From Aminobacter ciceronei (GTDB lineage: Bacteria > Pseudomonadota > Alphaproteobacteria > Rhizobiales > Rhizobiaceae): a stretch of DNA of 64,000 nucleotides. Positions within the stretch are counted from its first letter, which is position 1. Every line of letters begins with the position of its first letter. The translations under genes were made by a program, and so were the position numbers. Below the pieces are notes generated by a model. It was not told where the DNA came from, made no database searches, and saw only the letters and a program-made list of their open reading frames with translations. The DNA is taken from contig NZ_JACJHY010000035.1 in assembly GCF_014138625.1 (NCBI RefSeq), positions 1 through 64,000 of the forward strand, read 5' to 3'. Positions 1 through 8,785 of the stretch are shown here, piece after piece.

Positions 1-95
1 ACCAGCACCTCGCCCTCGCGCGGCCCCTCGAGGTCCACCTCCATGATCTCGAGCGGCTTTCCGGCTCCAACGGCAACGGCGGCGCGGGTTTTCAT
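1..95 (-). CDS. frmA: S-(hydroxymethyl)glutathione dehydrogenase / class III alcohol dehydrogenase, N-terminal part (cut by window edge)
   Basis: Only the first 31 codons lie in the window. They read MKTRAAVAVGAGKPLEIMEV followed by DLEGPREGEVLV, the usual N terminus of class III zinc alcohol dehydrogenases, which oxidise S-hydroxymethylglutathione in formaldehyde detoxification. The ATG is at 93-95 with an AGGGA stretch upstream on the minus strand. The zinc ligands and Rossmann fold lie outside, so the assignment rests on the N terminus alone. The gene diverges from dnaE; the 206-bp spacer should hold both promoters. Confidence 0.75.
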   Translation of the reverse strand, partial: MKTRAAVAVGAGKPLEIMEVDLEGPREGEVL

Positions 96-301
96 AGCGA
101 TCGTCCCTATTTCTACTCAGAGGAAAAATTGTTGTCGGCAAGGTTTCAGGTTTTGCCGCCGCAGGCAACCGGCAAGGCGACACCTGAACGTCGCAGGACG
201 ACGGTTGGCATGATACTCCACAAGCGGTTTCCGACGCGACCCCTTGCGGGATGGACATGGTGGCTGGCGTGGCCGAACATGGCTACGGAATTTCCAGGTA
301 A

Positions 302-3300
302 ATGGCAGACGATTCGATGTCGAGTGACAGGCTCCCACGCGATCCCCTGAAGCGTGAAGCGCTCATAAGGGCAGAAAAACCAGAGACTTCCGACCGGATG
401 TTCATTCATCTGCGCGTTCACTCTGCCTATTCGCTGCTCGAAGGTGCCCTGAAGCTCGACAAGGTCGTCGGACACGCTGCCAAGGACGAGGCGCCCGCCA
501 TCGCGGTTGCCGACACCAACAACCTGTTCGGCGCGCTGGAGTTTGCCCAGAAGGCCACCAAGGATGGTGTGCAGCCATTGATCGCTTGCCAGGTCGACGT
601 TGACTTTGCAGACGGTGGCGACAGCACCCAACGCGGCCAGGGCTGGAAGCAGGCACTCGATCTGTTTCCGGTGGTTCTGATTGCCGCGACCGAGACCGGC
701 TACGCCAACCTTGTCAGGCTGGTCAGCCGGCTCTATCTCGAAACCCCGAACGGCGAACCGGTGCACGCCAAGCTCGATTGGCTCGCCACCGCAGCGGACG
801 GTATTATCTGCCTGACCGGTGGCCCACGCGGGCCGGTCGGTGCCGCGATCAAGAGCGACCACACGGCAATTGCCGAAAGCCGCCTGCTGACCCTGAAGCA
901 GATGTTCGGCGATCGGCTTTACGTCGAACTCGAGCGTCTGGCCGGCTATGACCGCATGATCGAGGCGGCAACGATCGAACTCGCCTATCGCCACTATCTG
1001 CCGCTGGTCGCCACCAATGAGGCGTTCTTCGCCAAGCGTGCCGACTTCGAGGCCCATGACGCGCTCATTGCCATCGCCGAGGGTTCGGTCGTCGCCGAGG
1101 ACAATCGCCGCAGGCTGACGCCGGACAATTTCCTCAAGTCGCAGAAGGAGATGGCAGAGCTTTTTGCTGATCTGCCTGAGGCGATCGACAACACCGTCGA
1201 GATCGCCAGGCGCTGTTCCTACTATCCCAAGAACCGCAATCCGATCCTGCCGCGATTCACCGGTGGCGACATCGCCGATGCCGACGCGGCGGTTGCCGCC
1301 GAAGCGGCGGAACTGTCCCGCCAGGCTCGCGAAGGTCTTGCGATGCGCCTGGAAACGCGTGGCCTGTCGACCGGCTACACGCCCGAACAGTACCAGGAAC
1401 GGCTCGAATATGAGCTTGGCATCATCGAGCGAATGAAATTCCCGGGCTACTTCCTGATCGTTGCCGACTTCATCAAATGGGGCAAGCAACAGGGCATCCC
1501 GGTCGGCCCCGGCCGTGGTTCAGGTGCAGGCTCGCTGGTTGCCTATGCGCTGACCATCACCGATGTCGATCCGCTGCGTTTCTCGCTGCTGTTCGAGCGC
1601 TTCCTCAACCCCGACCGCGTCTCGATGCCCGACTTCGACATCGACTTCTGCCAGGACCGCCGCGAAGAGGTGATCCGTTATGTGGTCGGCAAGTATGGTC
1701 GCGAGCAGGTCGGTCAGATCATCACCTTCGGTACGCTGCAGGCGCGCGCCGTGCTGCGCGACGTTGGCCGCGTTCTGCAGATGCCTTATGGGCAGGTCGA
1801 CAAGCTCACCAAGATGGTGCCGCAGAACCCGGCCAATCCGGTGACGCTGGCCCAGGCGATCGAGGGCGAGCCGCGCTTTGCCGAGGAGGCAGAACGCGAG
1901 CCGATCGTGCAGACGCTGCTCGACATGGCACAGAAGCTCGAGGGCCTCTACCGCCACGCCTCGACGCACGCCGCCGGCATTGTCATCGGTGACCGCCCGT
2001 TGTCCGAACTGGTGCCGATGTATCGAGACCCGCGCTCGGACATGCCGGTCACCCAGTTCAACATGAAATATGTCGAGCAGGCCGGACTGGTGAAGTTCGA
2101 CTTCCTCGGCCTGAAGACGCTGACGGTGCTGCAAAAGGCGGTGCATTTCATCAGCCGCAAGGGCGTCGACATCGACCTCGCGCTGATCCCGCTCGACGAT
2201 CCGCTGACCTACGCCATGCTGTCGCGCGGCGAGACCGTCGGCATCTTTCAGGTTGAAAGTGCCGGCATGCGCAAGGCGCTGATCGGCATGAAGCCCGACC
2301 AGGTCGAGGACATCATCGCGCTGGTGGCACTCTACCGCCCCGGCCCGATGGAGAACATCCCGACCTACAACGCCCGCAAGCATGGTGACGAGGAGATCGC
2401 CTCGATCCATCCGATGATCGACTATCTGGTGAAGGAGACGCAAGGCGTCATCGTTTACCAGGAGCAGGTCATGCAGATCGCGCAGGTGCTGTCGGGCTAT
2501 TCGCTCGGCGAAGCCGATCTGCTGCGCCGCGCCATGGGCAAGAAGATCCGCGCCGAGATGGACAAGCAGCGCGAGCGCTTCGTCACCGGTGCCATGGACA
2601 AGAAGGTCAGCAAACCGCAGGCCAACGCCATCTTCGACCTGCTCGCCAAGTTTGCCGACTACGGCTTCAACAAGTCGCACGCCGCAGCCTACGCCATCGT
2701 CTCCTACCAGACGGCGTATCTGAAAGCACACTATCCGGTCGAGTTCCTCGCGGCCTCGATGACCTACGATATGTCCAACACGGACAAGCTGAACGACTTC
2801 CGCCAGGATGCGATGCGGCTCGGCATCGATGTCGTGCCGCCGTCGGTTATGACCAGCTTCCGCGACTTCGAGGTCGGCGAGAAGAAGATCTTCTACTCGC
2901 TCGCCGCGATCAAAGGCGTGGGTGAGGCGGCGGTGCACCACATCGTTGCCAAGCGCCAGGAAAAGCCCTTCGCCAGCCTCGCCGACTTCTGCGAGCGCAT
3001 CGACCCGAAACTGGTCGGCAAGCGTGTCTTTGAAAGCCTGATCATGGCCGGCGCGCTCGACTGTTTCGGCCACGAGCGCGCGGCGATGATGGCGGGCATC
3101 GAGCGCATGATGGGCCTTGCCTCCCGCGCCCACGAAAATGCCACCCTTGGCCAGTCCGACATCTTCGGCAGTGCTGCCTCAGGGCAGGCGCCGTCGCTGC
3201 ACCTGCCGGTCGCCGATGCTTGGCTTGCCGCCGATCGCCTGCATCGCGAATTCCAGGTCGTCGGCTTCTACCTCTCGGCGCATCCGCTCGACGAATACAA

Positions 3301-3847
3301 GGCCGCACTTGAGAAGATGCGCGTCCAGAATTGGGCCGACTTTGCCGCTGCCGTGAAGCGTGGTGCGACTGCAGGGCGTCTGGCCGGTACCGTCACCACC
3401 AAGCAGGAACGCAAGACCAAGACTGGTAACAAGATGGGCATCGTCCAGTTCTCTGACGTTTCGGGCCAGTATGAAGCGGTGATGTTCTCGGAGACGCTGG
3501 CGCAGTATCGCGACCTGTGTGAACCCGGCAAATCGGTGGTCGTCACCGTTGCCGCCGAGGATCGCCCCGAAGGCGTCAACCTGCGCATCCAGACTGTGCA
3601 GTCGCTCGAGGACGAAGCGAGCCGGGTGCAGAAGACGCTGCGCATCTTCGTGCGCGACGCGGCTCCGCTCAACATGCTGTCCAACCAGCTGACGGTGCGC
3701 GGCGAAGGCGAGGTAAGCTTCATCGTGCTCAAGGGCGAGGCCGAGGGCGAGATCGAAATCGAGCTACGTGAACGCTACCGCATCACGCCGTCGATCGCTT
3801 CGGCGATGCGCGCCGTGCCGGGAGTTGTCGAGGTCGAGCTGGTCTAG
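302..3847 (+). CDS. dnaE: DNA polymerase III subunit alpha
   Basis: Catalytic alpha subunit of the replicative DNA polymerase, 1181 aa, the usual length for DnaE1. The N-terminal PHP domain begins near residue 34 (FIHLRVHSAYSLLEGAL). The polymerase aspartates are in PDFDIDF (D444 and D446) and in KFDFLGLKTL (D600). Helix-hairpin-helix and OB-fold (residues about 1020-1100) regions follow. The 1181-aa length and normal beta-clamp/OB C terminus favour DnaE1 over the error-prone DnaE2, and no imuA/imuB neighbours are seen. The ATG at 302 leaves a short rhizobial-style leader before the PHP domain; an internal start at MFIHLRV (residue 33) is possible. It stands alone, facing away from the partial dehydrogenase. 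Confidence 0.97.
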   Translation: MADDSMSSDRLPRDPLKREALIRAEKPETSDRMFIHLRVHSAYSLLEGALKLDKVVGHAAKDEAPAIAVADTNNLFGALEFAQKATKDGVQPLIACQVDVDFADGGDSTQRGQGWKQALDLFPVVLIAATETGYANLVRLVSRLYLETPNGEPVHAKLDWLATAADGIICLTGGPRGPVGAAIKSDHTAIAESRLLTLKQMFGDRLYVELERLAGYDRMIEAATIELAYRHYLPLVATNEAFFAKRADFEAHDALIAIAEGSVVAEDNRRRLTPDNFLKSQKEMAELFADLPEAIDNTVEIARRCSYYPKNRNPILPRFTGGDIADADAAVAAEAAELSRQAREGLAMRLETRGLSTGYTPEQYQERLEYELGIIERMKFPGYFLIVADFIKWGKQQGIPVGPGRGSGAGSLVAYALTITDVDPLRFSLLFERFLNPDRVSMPDFDIDFCQDRREEVIRYVVGKYGREQVGQIITFGTLQARAVLRDVGRVLQMPYGQVDKLTKMVPQNPANPVTLAQAIEGEPRFAEEAEREPIVQTLLDMAQKLEGLYRHASTHAAGIVIGDRPLSELVPMYRDPRSDMPVTQFNMKYVEQAGLVKFDFLGLKTLTVLQKAVHFISRKGVDIDLALIPLDDPLTYAMLSRGETVGIFQVESAGMRKALIGMKPDQVEDIIALVALYRPGPMENIPTYNARKHGDEEIASIHPMIDYLVKETQGVIVYQEQVMQIAQVLSGYSLGEADLLRRAMGKKIRAEMDKQRERFVTGAMDKKVSKPQANAIFDLLAKFADYGFNKSHAAAYAIVSYQTAYLKAHYPVEFLAASMTYDMSNTDKLNDFRQDAMRLGIDVVPPSVMTSFRDFEVGEKKIFYSLAAIKGVGEAAVHHIVAKRQEKPFASLADFCERIDPKLVGKRVFESLIMAGALDCFGHERAAMMAGIERMMGLASRAHENATLGQSDIFGSAASGQAPSLHLPVADAWLAADRLHREFQVVGFYLSAHPLDEYKAALEKMRVQNWADFAAAVKRGATAGRLAGTVTTKQERKTKTGNKMGIVQFSDVSGQYEAVMFSETLAQYRDLCEPGKSVVVTVAAEDRPEGVNLRIQTVQSLEDEASRVQKTLRIFVRDAAPLNMLSNQLTVRGEGEVSFIVLKGEAEGEIEIELRERYRITPSIASAMRAVPGVVEVELV

Positions 3848-3868
3848 CCGGCGCGATTGTCCGCGGCG

Positions 3869-5194
3869 TCACTTCTGCTTGTCAGCCAATTCGACCCGGC
3901 AGAGCTGAGCCCGTTCCACAAGCATGGCCCGCTCGGGCGCGTTCTGGGTTAGTGCAGCCGCCCGTTCGAACTCGCCAAGCGCCTCGCCAAGGCGACCGAG
4001 CTTCATCAGCAGGTCGGCGCGCACGCTTGGCAGCAGGTGATAGTTGCGCAGCGCCGGCTCCTGCATCAGCTGGTCGGCGAGCTCCAGTCCGGCTGCCGGG
4101 CCGAATGCCATCGCCAGCGCCATGGCCCTGTTCAGCTCGATCACGGGTGACGGCACAAGCGCGGCCAGCGCCGCGTAGAGAGCCGCGATTTGCGGCCAAT
4201 CGGTCTCTTCGGCCGTGTGCGCCCGGGCATGGCAGGCGGCAATCGCCGCCTGCAGCGTATAGGGGCCCCGTTGCTACGTGGCTTCGGCCTTGGCGAGTGC
4301 TGCCAAGCCGCGTTTGATCAGCAGATGGTCCCAGCGGGATCTGATCTGGTCGAGCAGCAGGATCGGCTTGCCTTCGGCATCGGTGCGGGCCGGCAAGCGG
4401 GATGCCTGGATTTCCATCAATGCGATCAGGCCGTGAACTTCGGCGTCATTGGGTGCAAGCAGCGCCAGCATCCGCCCCAGCCGCATCGCCTCCTGACAGA
4501 GTTGTGGCCGCATCCAATCGTCGCCGCGGGTGGCGGAATAGCCTTCGTTGAAGACGAGATAGAGCACTTCGAGCACCGAGCTCAGCCGGTCGGCGCGATC
4601 CTGGCCGGCAGGCACCTCGAACGGCACGCAAGCGTCCGACAGAGTGCGCTTGGCCCTGATGATGCGCTGCGCCATCGCTGCTTCGGAAACCAGGTAGGCG
4701 CGGGCGATCTCTTCCGTGGTCAGGCCACCGACCAACCGCAAGGTGAGTGCCGCCCGTGCGTCGGGCGAAAGCACCGGATGGCAGGACACGAACATCAGTC
4801 CGAGCATGTCGTCACCCATCCCGTCCTCTGGCTCGGCCATTGCCTCGACGTCGGCATCGATACCCAGCAGTGCGAGTTTGCCGTTTGCCATCTTGGCACG
4901 CCGAAAATGGTCGATGGCCCGGCGCCTGGCCGAAGTGATCAGCCAGGCGCCGGGCTTGTCCGGGATGCCTGAAACGGGCCAGTTGCGCAGTGCCGCGATA
5001 AGGGCATCCTGGGCCAACTCTTCCGCCAGGTCGACGCTGCGGGTGAACCGGGTGAGTGCCGCCACGATCCGCGCCCGCTCCATGCGGAACACTGTCTCGA
5101 TGGCCCTGTGCGTCGCGCGGCTTCTGGCGACGCTGTCATCAGAAACAAAGTCGGTCGGCATCGTTGGCTGCGGAGGGCCATGGTTTGCGGCCAT
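3869..5194 (-). pseudogene. ECF42-type RNA polymerase sigma factor, interrupted by an in-frame TAG
   Basis: The 5' part (5194 to 4277, 306 codons) encodes sigma-70 region 2 (about residues 30-95, with ELAQDALIAALRNW and RRRAIDHFRR), region 4 (about 130-190, TTEEIARAYLVSEAAMAQRI) and the start of the long C-terminal extension of this ECF group. A TAG at 4274-4276 stops it right after KAEAT. The same frame continues without a shift: QRGPYTLQAAIAACHARA and so on to a TGA at 3869-3871, giving the TPR-like C-terminal domain usual in this family (about 440 codons in all). So a single nonsense codon separates two parts that look intact. It starts right after the stop of the upstream DGPF/YCII gene, the normal ECF42 partner. 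It may be a real inactivation, a sequencing error, or a truncated but working sigma. Two separate gene calls (4274-5194 and 3869-4156) are likely in automatic annotation. Confidence 0.85.
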
Positions 5195-5608
5195 CTATGG
5201 CCTGTCTTGCGCGATGCCCATTTCGCGAAAGCGATCGATGCCTTCGCTGGGCTCGAAATCCTCGAGATCGAACATCTGGCGTATCTCGATCTGACCGTTC
5301 TCGATCTGCGGGTTGGGAAAGCGGTTGGCCCATTCCATCGCTTCCTCGCGCGTCTTCACCTGGATGATCGTGTAGCCGGCGATCAGTTCCTTGGTCTCGG
5401 CAAAGGGGCCATCAGTGATGGTCTTCTTGCCGCCAGACCATGTGATGCGCCAACCCTTGGAGCTCGGCTGCAGGCCGCTGCCGTCGAGCAGCACACCGGC
5501 CTTGGCCAGTTCTCCGTGATAGTCGGCCATGGCTGAGATCATTTCCGCCGGCGGCATGACGCCCGCTTCGGAGTCCTTGCTGGCCTTGATCACGAACATG
5601 AAACGCAT
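5195..5608 (-). CDS. YCII-related (DGPF) protein, partner of ECF42 sigma factor
   Basis: A 137-aa ferredoxin-like alpha-beta barrel protein of the YCII/YciI superfamily (MRFMFVIKASKDSEAGVMP). It carries the DGPF motif that names this subgroup (TITDGPFAETKELIAGY). The biochemical function is unknown; DGPF genes are commonly found beside ECF42 sigma genes and are thought to be their targets or co-factors. The start at 5608 is chosen because GGGAG lies 7 nt upstream and the barrel begins there; an in-frame ATG at 5752 would add 48 residues with no family resemblance. The stop TAG (5195-5197) directly abuts the sigma ATG (5192-5194), so the two are one operon. Confidence 0.9.
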   Translation of the reverse strand: MRFMFVIKASKDSEAGVMPPAEMISAMADYHGELAKAGVLLDGSGLQPSSKGWRITWSGGKKTITDGPFAETKELIAGYTIIQVKTREEAMEWANRFPNPQIENGQIEIRQMFDLEDFEPSEGIDRFREMGIAQDRP

Positions 5609-5790
5609 TGGTTTGCTCCCGCATAATGAGGCCCGACACCATTGTCTGAGCCTAGTCTGCCAACACGACGAGCAGAAGGCAGCAGGATCGACAAAGCCGT
5701 TGGCGATTTCTTGCCGCGTGCAATACTTTGCTTCGTTGCGGCGCCTCATCACTGCTGGTACTTTGCCTCGGCCAGTGAGAGGGCGCCGTC

Positions 5791-6801
5791 ATGGACGAGA
5801 AAGCCGCCGCAGCAGACCTCATGCAGATGGTGAATGGGTATCAGGTGTCCCAGGCGATCTGCGTCGCCGCAACCCTTGGCATTGCCGATGAACTGACGAA
5901 CGGACCGCGTTCCAGCGACGATCTCGCCGCTGCGACCGGGTCTCACCCGCAGGCGCTCTACCGCCTGTTGCGTGCGCTTGCTTCGGTCGGTGTGCTCCAT
6001 GAAGGGGCGACCAGGCAGTTTTCCCTGACGACGCTTGGGTCGGGGCTGCGTTCGGATGCCGAGCAATCCGTCGCACCCTGGGCGCGCATGGTTGGCCGAG
6101 CCTACTACCGCGACGCCTGGGGTGAGCTGTTGCACAGCGTGCGCACCGGCGAGAACGCGTTCGTGCATGCGCATGGCACCGGTGTCTGGCAGTACCGCAT
6201 CGATCATCCAGAGGAGTCGCTGATCTTCGACCGGGCGATGTCGTCCTTCGTGCCGGCAGTCGCTGCGGCGGTGCTTGCGGCCTACGACTTCGGCCGCTTC
6301 GACGTCATCATGGATGTCGGCGGCGGCCAGGGCGCCTTGCTGGCGGCGATCCTTGCCCGCAATCCGCCGCAGCGCGGCATCCTGTTTGACCAGCCGATGG
6401 TGGTCGAGGGCGCCGGTGCCGTTCTCAATGCGGCGTCGGTCGCCGATCGCTGCGAGGTGGTCGGCGGCGACTTCTTCGCTGCCGTGCCGGAGGGTGCCGA
6501 TGCACATGTCATGAAATGGATATTGCACGACTGGGACGACGAGCGCTCGATCGCCGTGCTGAAAAGCTGCCGGCGGGCAATCCGGCCGGATGGGACGCTG
6601 GTCGTACTCGAAGCTGTTCTCGCGCCACCGAACGAAGGCGCGCGCGCCAAATTCGCCGACCTCAACATGCTGGCGGTACCCGGCGGACAGGAAAGAACCA
6701 AGGACGAGTTCGCGGCGCTGTTCGCAGCATCCGGCTTCCGGCTGACCAAGGTGATCGACGCCGGGCCGCGTATCAGCATTGTCGAAGGCGAGCCGGCGTG
6801 A
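5791..6801 (+). CDS. SAM-dependent O-methyltransferase (acetylserotonin/hydroxyneurosporene OMT family)
   Basis: A 336-aa plant-type O-methyltransferase. Residues about 10-95 form the winged-helix dimerisation domain (LAAATGSHPQALYRLLRALA). The SAM-binding Rossmann domain has the glycine motif DVGGGQGALLAAIL near residue 172, an acidic motif (DADVMK-like AHVMKWILHDWDDE at about 240-252) and the conserved HDWDD that in this family carries the catalytic His. The substrate cannot be named: relatives methylate small hydroxylated aromatics, carotenoid intermediates or antibiotics, and no biosynthetic partner genes are next to it. GAGAGGG precedes the ATG. It diverges from the DGPF-sigma pair, sharing a 182-bp promoter region. 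Confidence 0.88.
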   Translation: MDEKAAAADLMQMVNGYQVSQAICVAATLGIADELTNGPRSSDDLAAATGSHPQALYRLLRALASVGVLHEGATRQFSLTTLGSGLRSDAEQSVAPWARMVGRAYYRDAWGELLHSVRTGENAFVHAHGTGVWQYRIDHPEESLIFDRAMSSFVPAVAAAVLAAYDFGRFDVIMDVGGGQGALLAAILARNPPQRGILFDQPMVVEGAGAVLNAASVADRCEVVGGDFFAAVPEGADAHVMKWILHDWDDERSIAVLKSCRRAIRPDGTLVVLEAVLAPPNEGARAKFADLNMLAVPGGQERTKDEFAALFAASGFRLTKVIDAGPRISIVEGEPA

Positions 6802-6897
6802 CCTGTATCCGCTGAAGCAACTGCGGGAGCGCCCCTGACTGGCATCGGCGATGGCGCCGGTGAAAACTCCAAAAATACTCGGCTCGAGCACCCGCTG

Positions 6898-6937
6898 AAT
6901 CTGCTGCGAAGCAGATTTCATCCGGCATCTGCCGGAT
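6898..6937. repeat. Two adjacent perfect hairpins
   Basis: Positions 6898-6917 are a perfect 8-bp inverted repeat (AATCTGCT, loop GCGA, AGCAGATT). After 2 nt, 6920-6937 form a second perfect one (ATCCGGCA, loop TC, TGCCGGAT). No T-run follows either, so a simple terminator is unlikely in either direction. The structure lies between the methyltransferase and the autotransporter remnant. Rhizobial intergenic palindromes of RIME type look like this, but I see no second copy in the window. Confidence 0.6.
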
Positions 6938-6974
6938 ACGCGACTCCCAGACTTGTGTTTGATTTGCCCCACCT

Positions 6975-7349
6975 GTGCGCGCTCTTGGGGAAGATCAGCA
7001 TGGCAGCAGCAAAATGGGGGTCGGCGGCAATCTGGCGATGTCGAACTTCGGGCCGGACACGATCGCTTCGCTCGACGGCCGCGTCGCCGCGCTCGAGGGC
7101 AGCTTCTCCGGCAGCATCGGCAAGGCCTATGAAGGCAGCTCCATTGCCTTGGCGATGGCGGGCGGCACGTTGCCTTCCGACAAGGACTTCGCGATGTCGA
7201 TCAACTGGGGCAACTTCGAGGGCGAGAACGGCTTTGCCGGAACCGCAGCCATGCGCATCAACGACAATCTGCGCCTGCATGGCGGCATCGTTGTCGGCGC
7301 GCGCCACGGCACGGTGGGCAGCCGCGCCGGCCTGACATTCGCCTGGTAG
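6975..7349 (+). CDS. YadA-like trimeric autotransporter anchor-domain fragment
   Basis: A 124-aa frame from GTG 6975 (or ATG 7014, MGVGGNLAMSNFG) to TAG. It contains a short stalk-like piece (IASLDGRVAALEG) and then the C-terminal beta-strand anchor typical of trimeric autotransporters: SSIALAMAGGTLPSDKDFAM, INWGNFEGENGFAGTAAMRI, and a final GSRAGLTFAW ending in an aromatic residue. Full-length adhesins have a signal peptide, head and long stalk; none of these is present, and an in-frame TGA sits at 6960-6962. It is therefore probably the leftover 3' end of a lost adhesin gene, though a mini-protein cannot be excluded. Two perfect hairpins just upstream (6898-6937) may mark the deletion junction. 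Confidence 0.6.
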   Translation: MRALGEDQHGSSKMGVGGNLAMSNFGPDTIASLDGRVAALEGSFSGSIGKAYEGSSIALAMAGGTLPSDKDFAMSINWGNFEGENGFAGTAAMRINDNLRLHGGIVVGARHGTVGSRAGLTFAW

Positions 7350-7389
7350 CGAGACACTTGTCCAGCAGACGTGCTTGCCGCGTTGCGTT

Positions 7390-8700
7390 TCAGTCGTCCA
7401 GCGCCTCGGGCGGATGCGCATTGCGGCCTTTGCCGAAGGTGTAGCCGGTCTCGACGGCGTTCTTGCCGAACTTGCCGCGCAGCACGTCGATGGCGCCTTC
7501 GGCCAGCGCCCGCTTGCGCGACTGGACGTCGACGAGATCGGGCGGGTCGGCGCGTTCGTCATCGGAGAGGTCGCTGACACCGATGCCGAGCAGACGGTAC
7601 TTTGTGCCGTCGGTTTCCTTCGACAAAAGCTGCATGCCGGTCTGGAAGATGCGGTCGGCAAGCCGTGTCGGGTCGGTCAGCTGGCGGTTGCGCGTCCGGA
7701 GCTTGAAGTCCTGGCTCTTGAGCTTGAGCACGACGGTGCGGCCGGCAATGTTTGCCTTCTTCAGCCGCGCCGAGACCTTTTCCGACAGCGCACGCAGCAC
7801 AGGCACCAGCTCCGCCGACGACGCGAGATCGGTATCGAAGGTGGTTTCCGCCGAAACGCTCTTGGCTTCCTGGTCGGGCGACACCTGGCGATCGTCCTGG
7901 CCGCGCGACAGGTGATAGAGCCGGCTCCCCATCGTGCCGTAGCGCCGCATCAGGTCGCCGCGGTCCATGCGCTGCAACTGGCCGATGCTGCGGATGCCGT
8001 CGCTTTCGAGCGTCGCGGCAAAGGCTTTTCCGACGCCCCAGATCATCGTCACCGGCTGTGGCGCGAGGAAGGCGAGCGCCTCGGCCTCGCCGATGACGGT
8101 AAAGCCGCGCGGCTTGCGCAGGTCGGAAGCGACCTTGGCGAGGAACTTGCAGTAGGACAGGCCGGCGGAGACGGTGATGCCGATCTCTTTCTCGACGGCA
8201 ACCGCAAAGCGGGCGAGCACAAGGGCCGGCGGCAGGCCATGCAGGCGCTCGGTGCCGTCAAGGTCGAGAAAGGCCTCGTCGATCGACAGCGGCTCCACCA
8301 GCGGCGTCAGCGCCTGCATCATCGAGCGCACCTCGCGCCCGACGCGGACGTATTTTTCCATGTCGGGGCTGATCACGACCGCCTCTGGACAGGCCTCCAG
8401 CGCCTTGAACATCGGCATTGCCGAGCGCACGCCATGGATACGGGCGATGTAGCAGGCCGTGGAGACCACGCCGCGCTTGCCGCCGCCGATGATGACCGGC
8501 TTGTCCTTGAGCTCGGGATTGTCGCGCTTTTCGACTGCCGCATAGAAGGCATCGCAGTCGATATGGGCGAGGTGCAGCTTGTAAAGCTCGGGATGGCGCA
8601 ACAGGCGCGGGCTGCCGCAGCCGTGGCAGCGCGGTCCCGACCCACGCTGAAGGGCAAGGCAGTCGCGGCAAAAACCGTGGCTGGGATCGTTGACAGGCAT
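7390..8700 (-). CDS. dinB: DNA polymerase IV (Y-family translesion polymerase)
   Basis: A 436-aa error-prone Y-family polymerase for lesion bypass. Before the core lies a rhizobial N-terminal extension with two CxxC pairs (CRDCLAL and [10 protein letters not shown]), probably a zinc site. The catalytic core has [19 protein letters not shown] and [12 protein letters not shown] (metal-binding Asp, Asp, Glu); thumb and little-finger domains follow ([12 protein letters not shown]). The start is set at ATG 8698-8700 ([10 protein letters not shown]) because GAAGG lies just upstream and because the next in-frame ATG (8716-8718) falls inside a perfect LexA box. The gene is thus SOS controlled. It is convergent with the autotransporter remnant. 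Confidence 0.95.
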   Translation of the reverse strand: MPVNDPSHGFCRDCLALQRGSGPRCHGCGSPRLLRHPELYKLHLAHIDCDAFYAAVEKRDNPELKDKPVIIGGGKRGVVSTACYIARIHGVRSAMPMFKALEACPEAVVISPDMEKYVRVGREVRSMMQALTPLVEPLSIDEAFLDLDGTERLHGLPPALVLARFAVAVEKEIGITVSAGLSYCKFLAKVASDLRKPRGFTVIGEAEALAFLAPQPVTMIWGVGKAFAATLESDGIRSIGQLQRMDRGDLMRRYGTMGSRLYHLSRGQDDRQVSPDQEAKSVSAETTFDTDLASSAELVPVLRALSEKVSARLKKANIAGRTVVLKLKSQDFKLRTRNRQLTDPTRLADRIFQTGMQLLSKETDGTKYRLLGIGVSDLSDDERADPPDLVDVQSRKRALAEGAIDVLRGKFGKNAVETGYTFGKGRNAHPPEALDD

Positions 8701-8712
8701 CGCCTTCGCTGC

Positions 8713-8727
8713 GAACATAAAGAGAAC
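8713..8727 (-). promoter_or_regulatory. LexA box (alphaproteobacterial SOS operator)
   Basis: On the minus strand the sequence is GTTCTCTTTATGTTC, a perfect GTTC-N7-GTTC direct repeat, the LexA operator known from rhizobia, Rhodobacter and Caulobacter. It ends 12 nt before the dinB ATG at 8700, where repressor would block transcription or initiation. It is also 58 nt upstream of the divergent GNAT gene at 8786, which could be a second SOS target. Confidence 0.88.
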
Positions 8728-8785
8728 AAGCGCGATTTTATGTCAGCTGCCCCGTCGGGACAAGGCTGCGCTCTGGAGCCATGCC

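Noticed and set aside
146-3133. Long minus-strand frames opposite dnaE (146-1489 and 1520-3133)
   Set aside because: They are mirror frames of a GC-rich gene; their composition (His, Arg, Gly rich) has no domain and dnaE has all its catalytic motifs on the plus strand.
5749-6972. A 407-codon minus-strand frame opposite the O-methyltransferase
   Set aside because: Antisense shadow; the plus strand holds the SAM motif and the conserved HDWDD segment.
8701-8718. Upstream ATG for dinB
   Set aside because: It lies inside the LexA box and would add only six residues (MFAAKA); the ATG at 8700 has a proper ribosome site.
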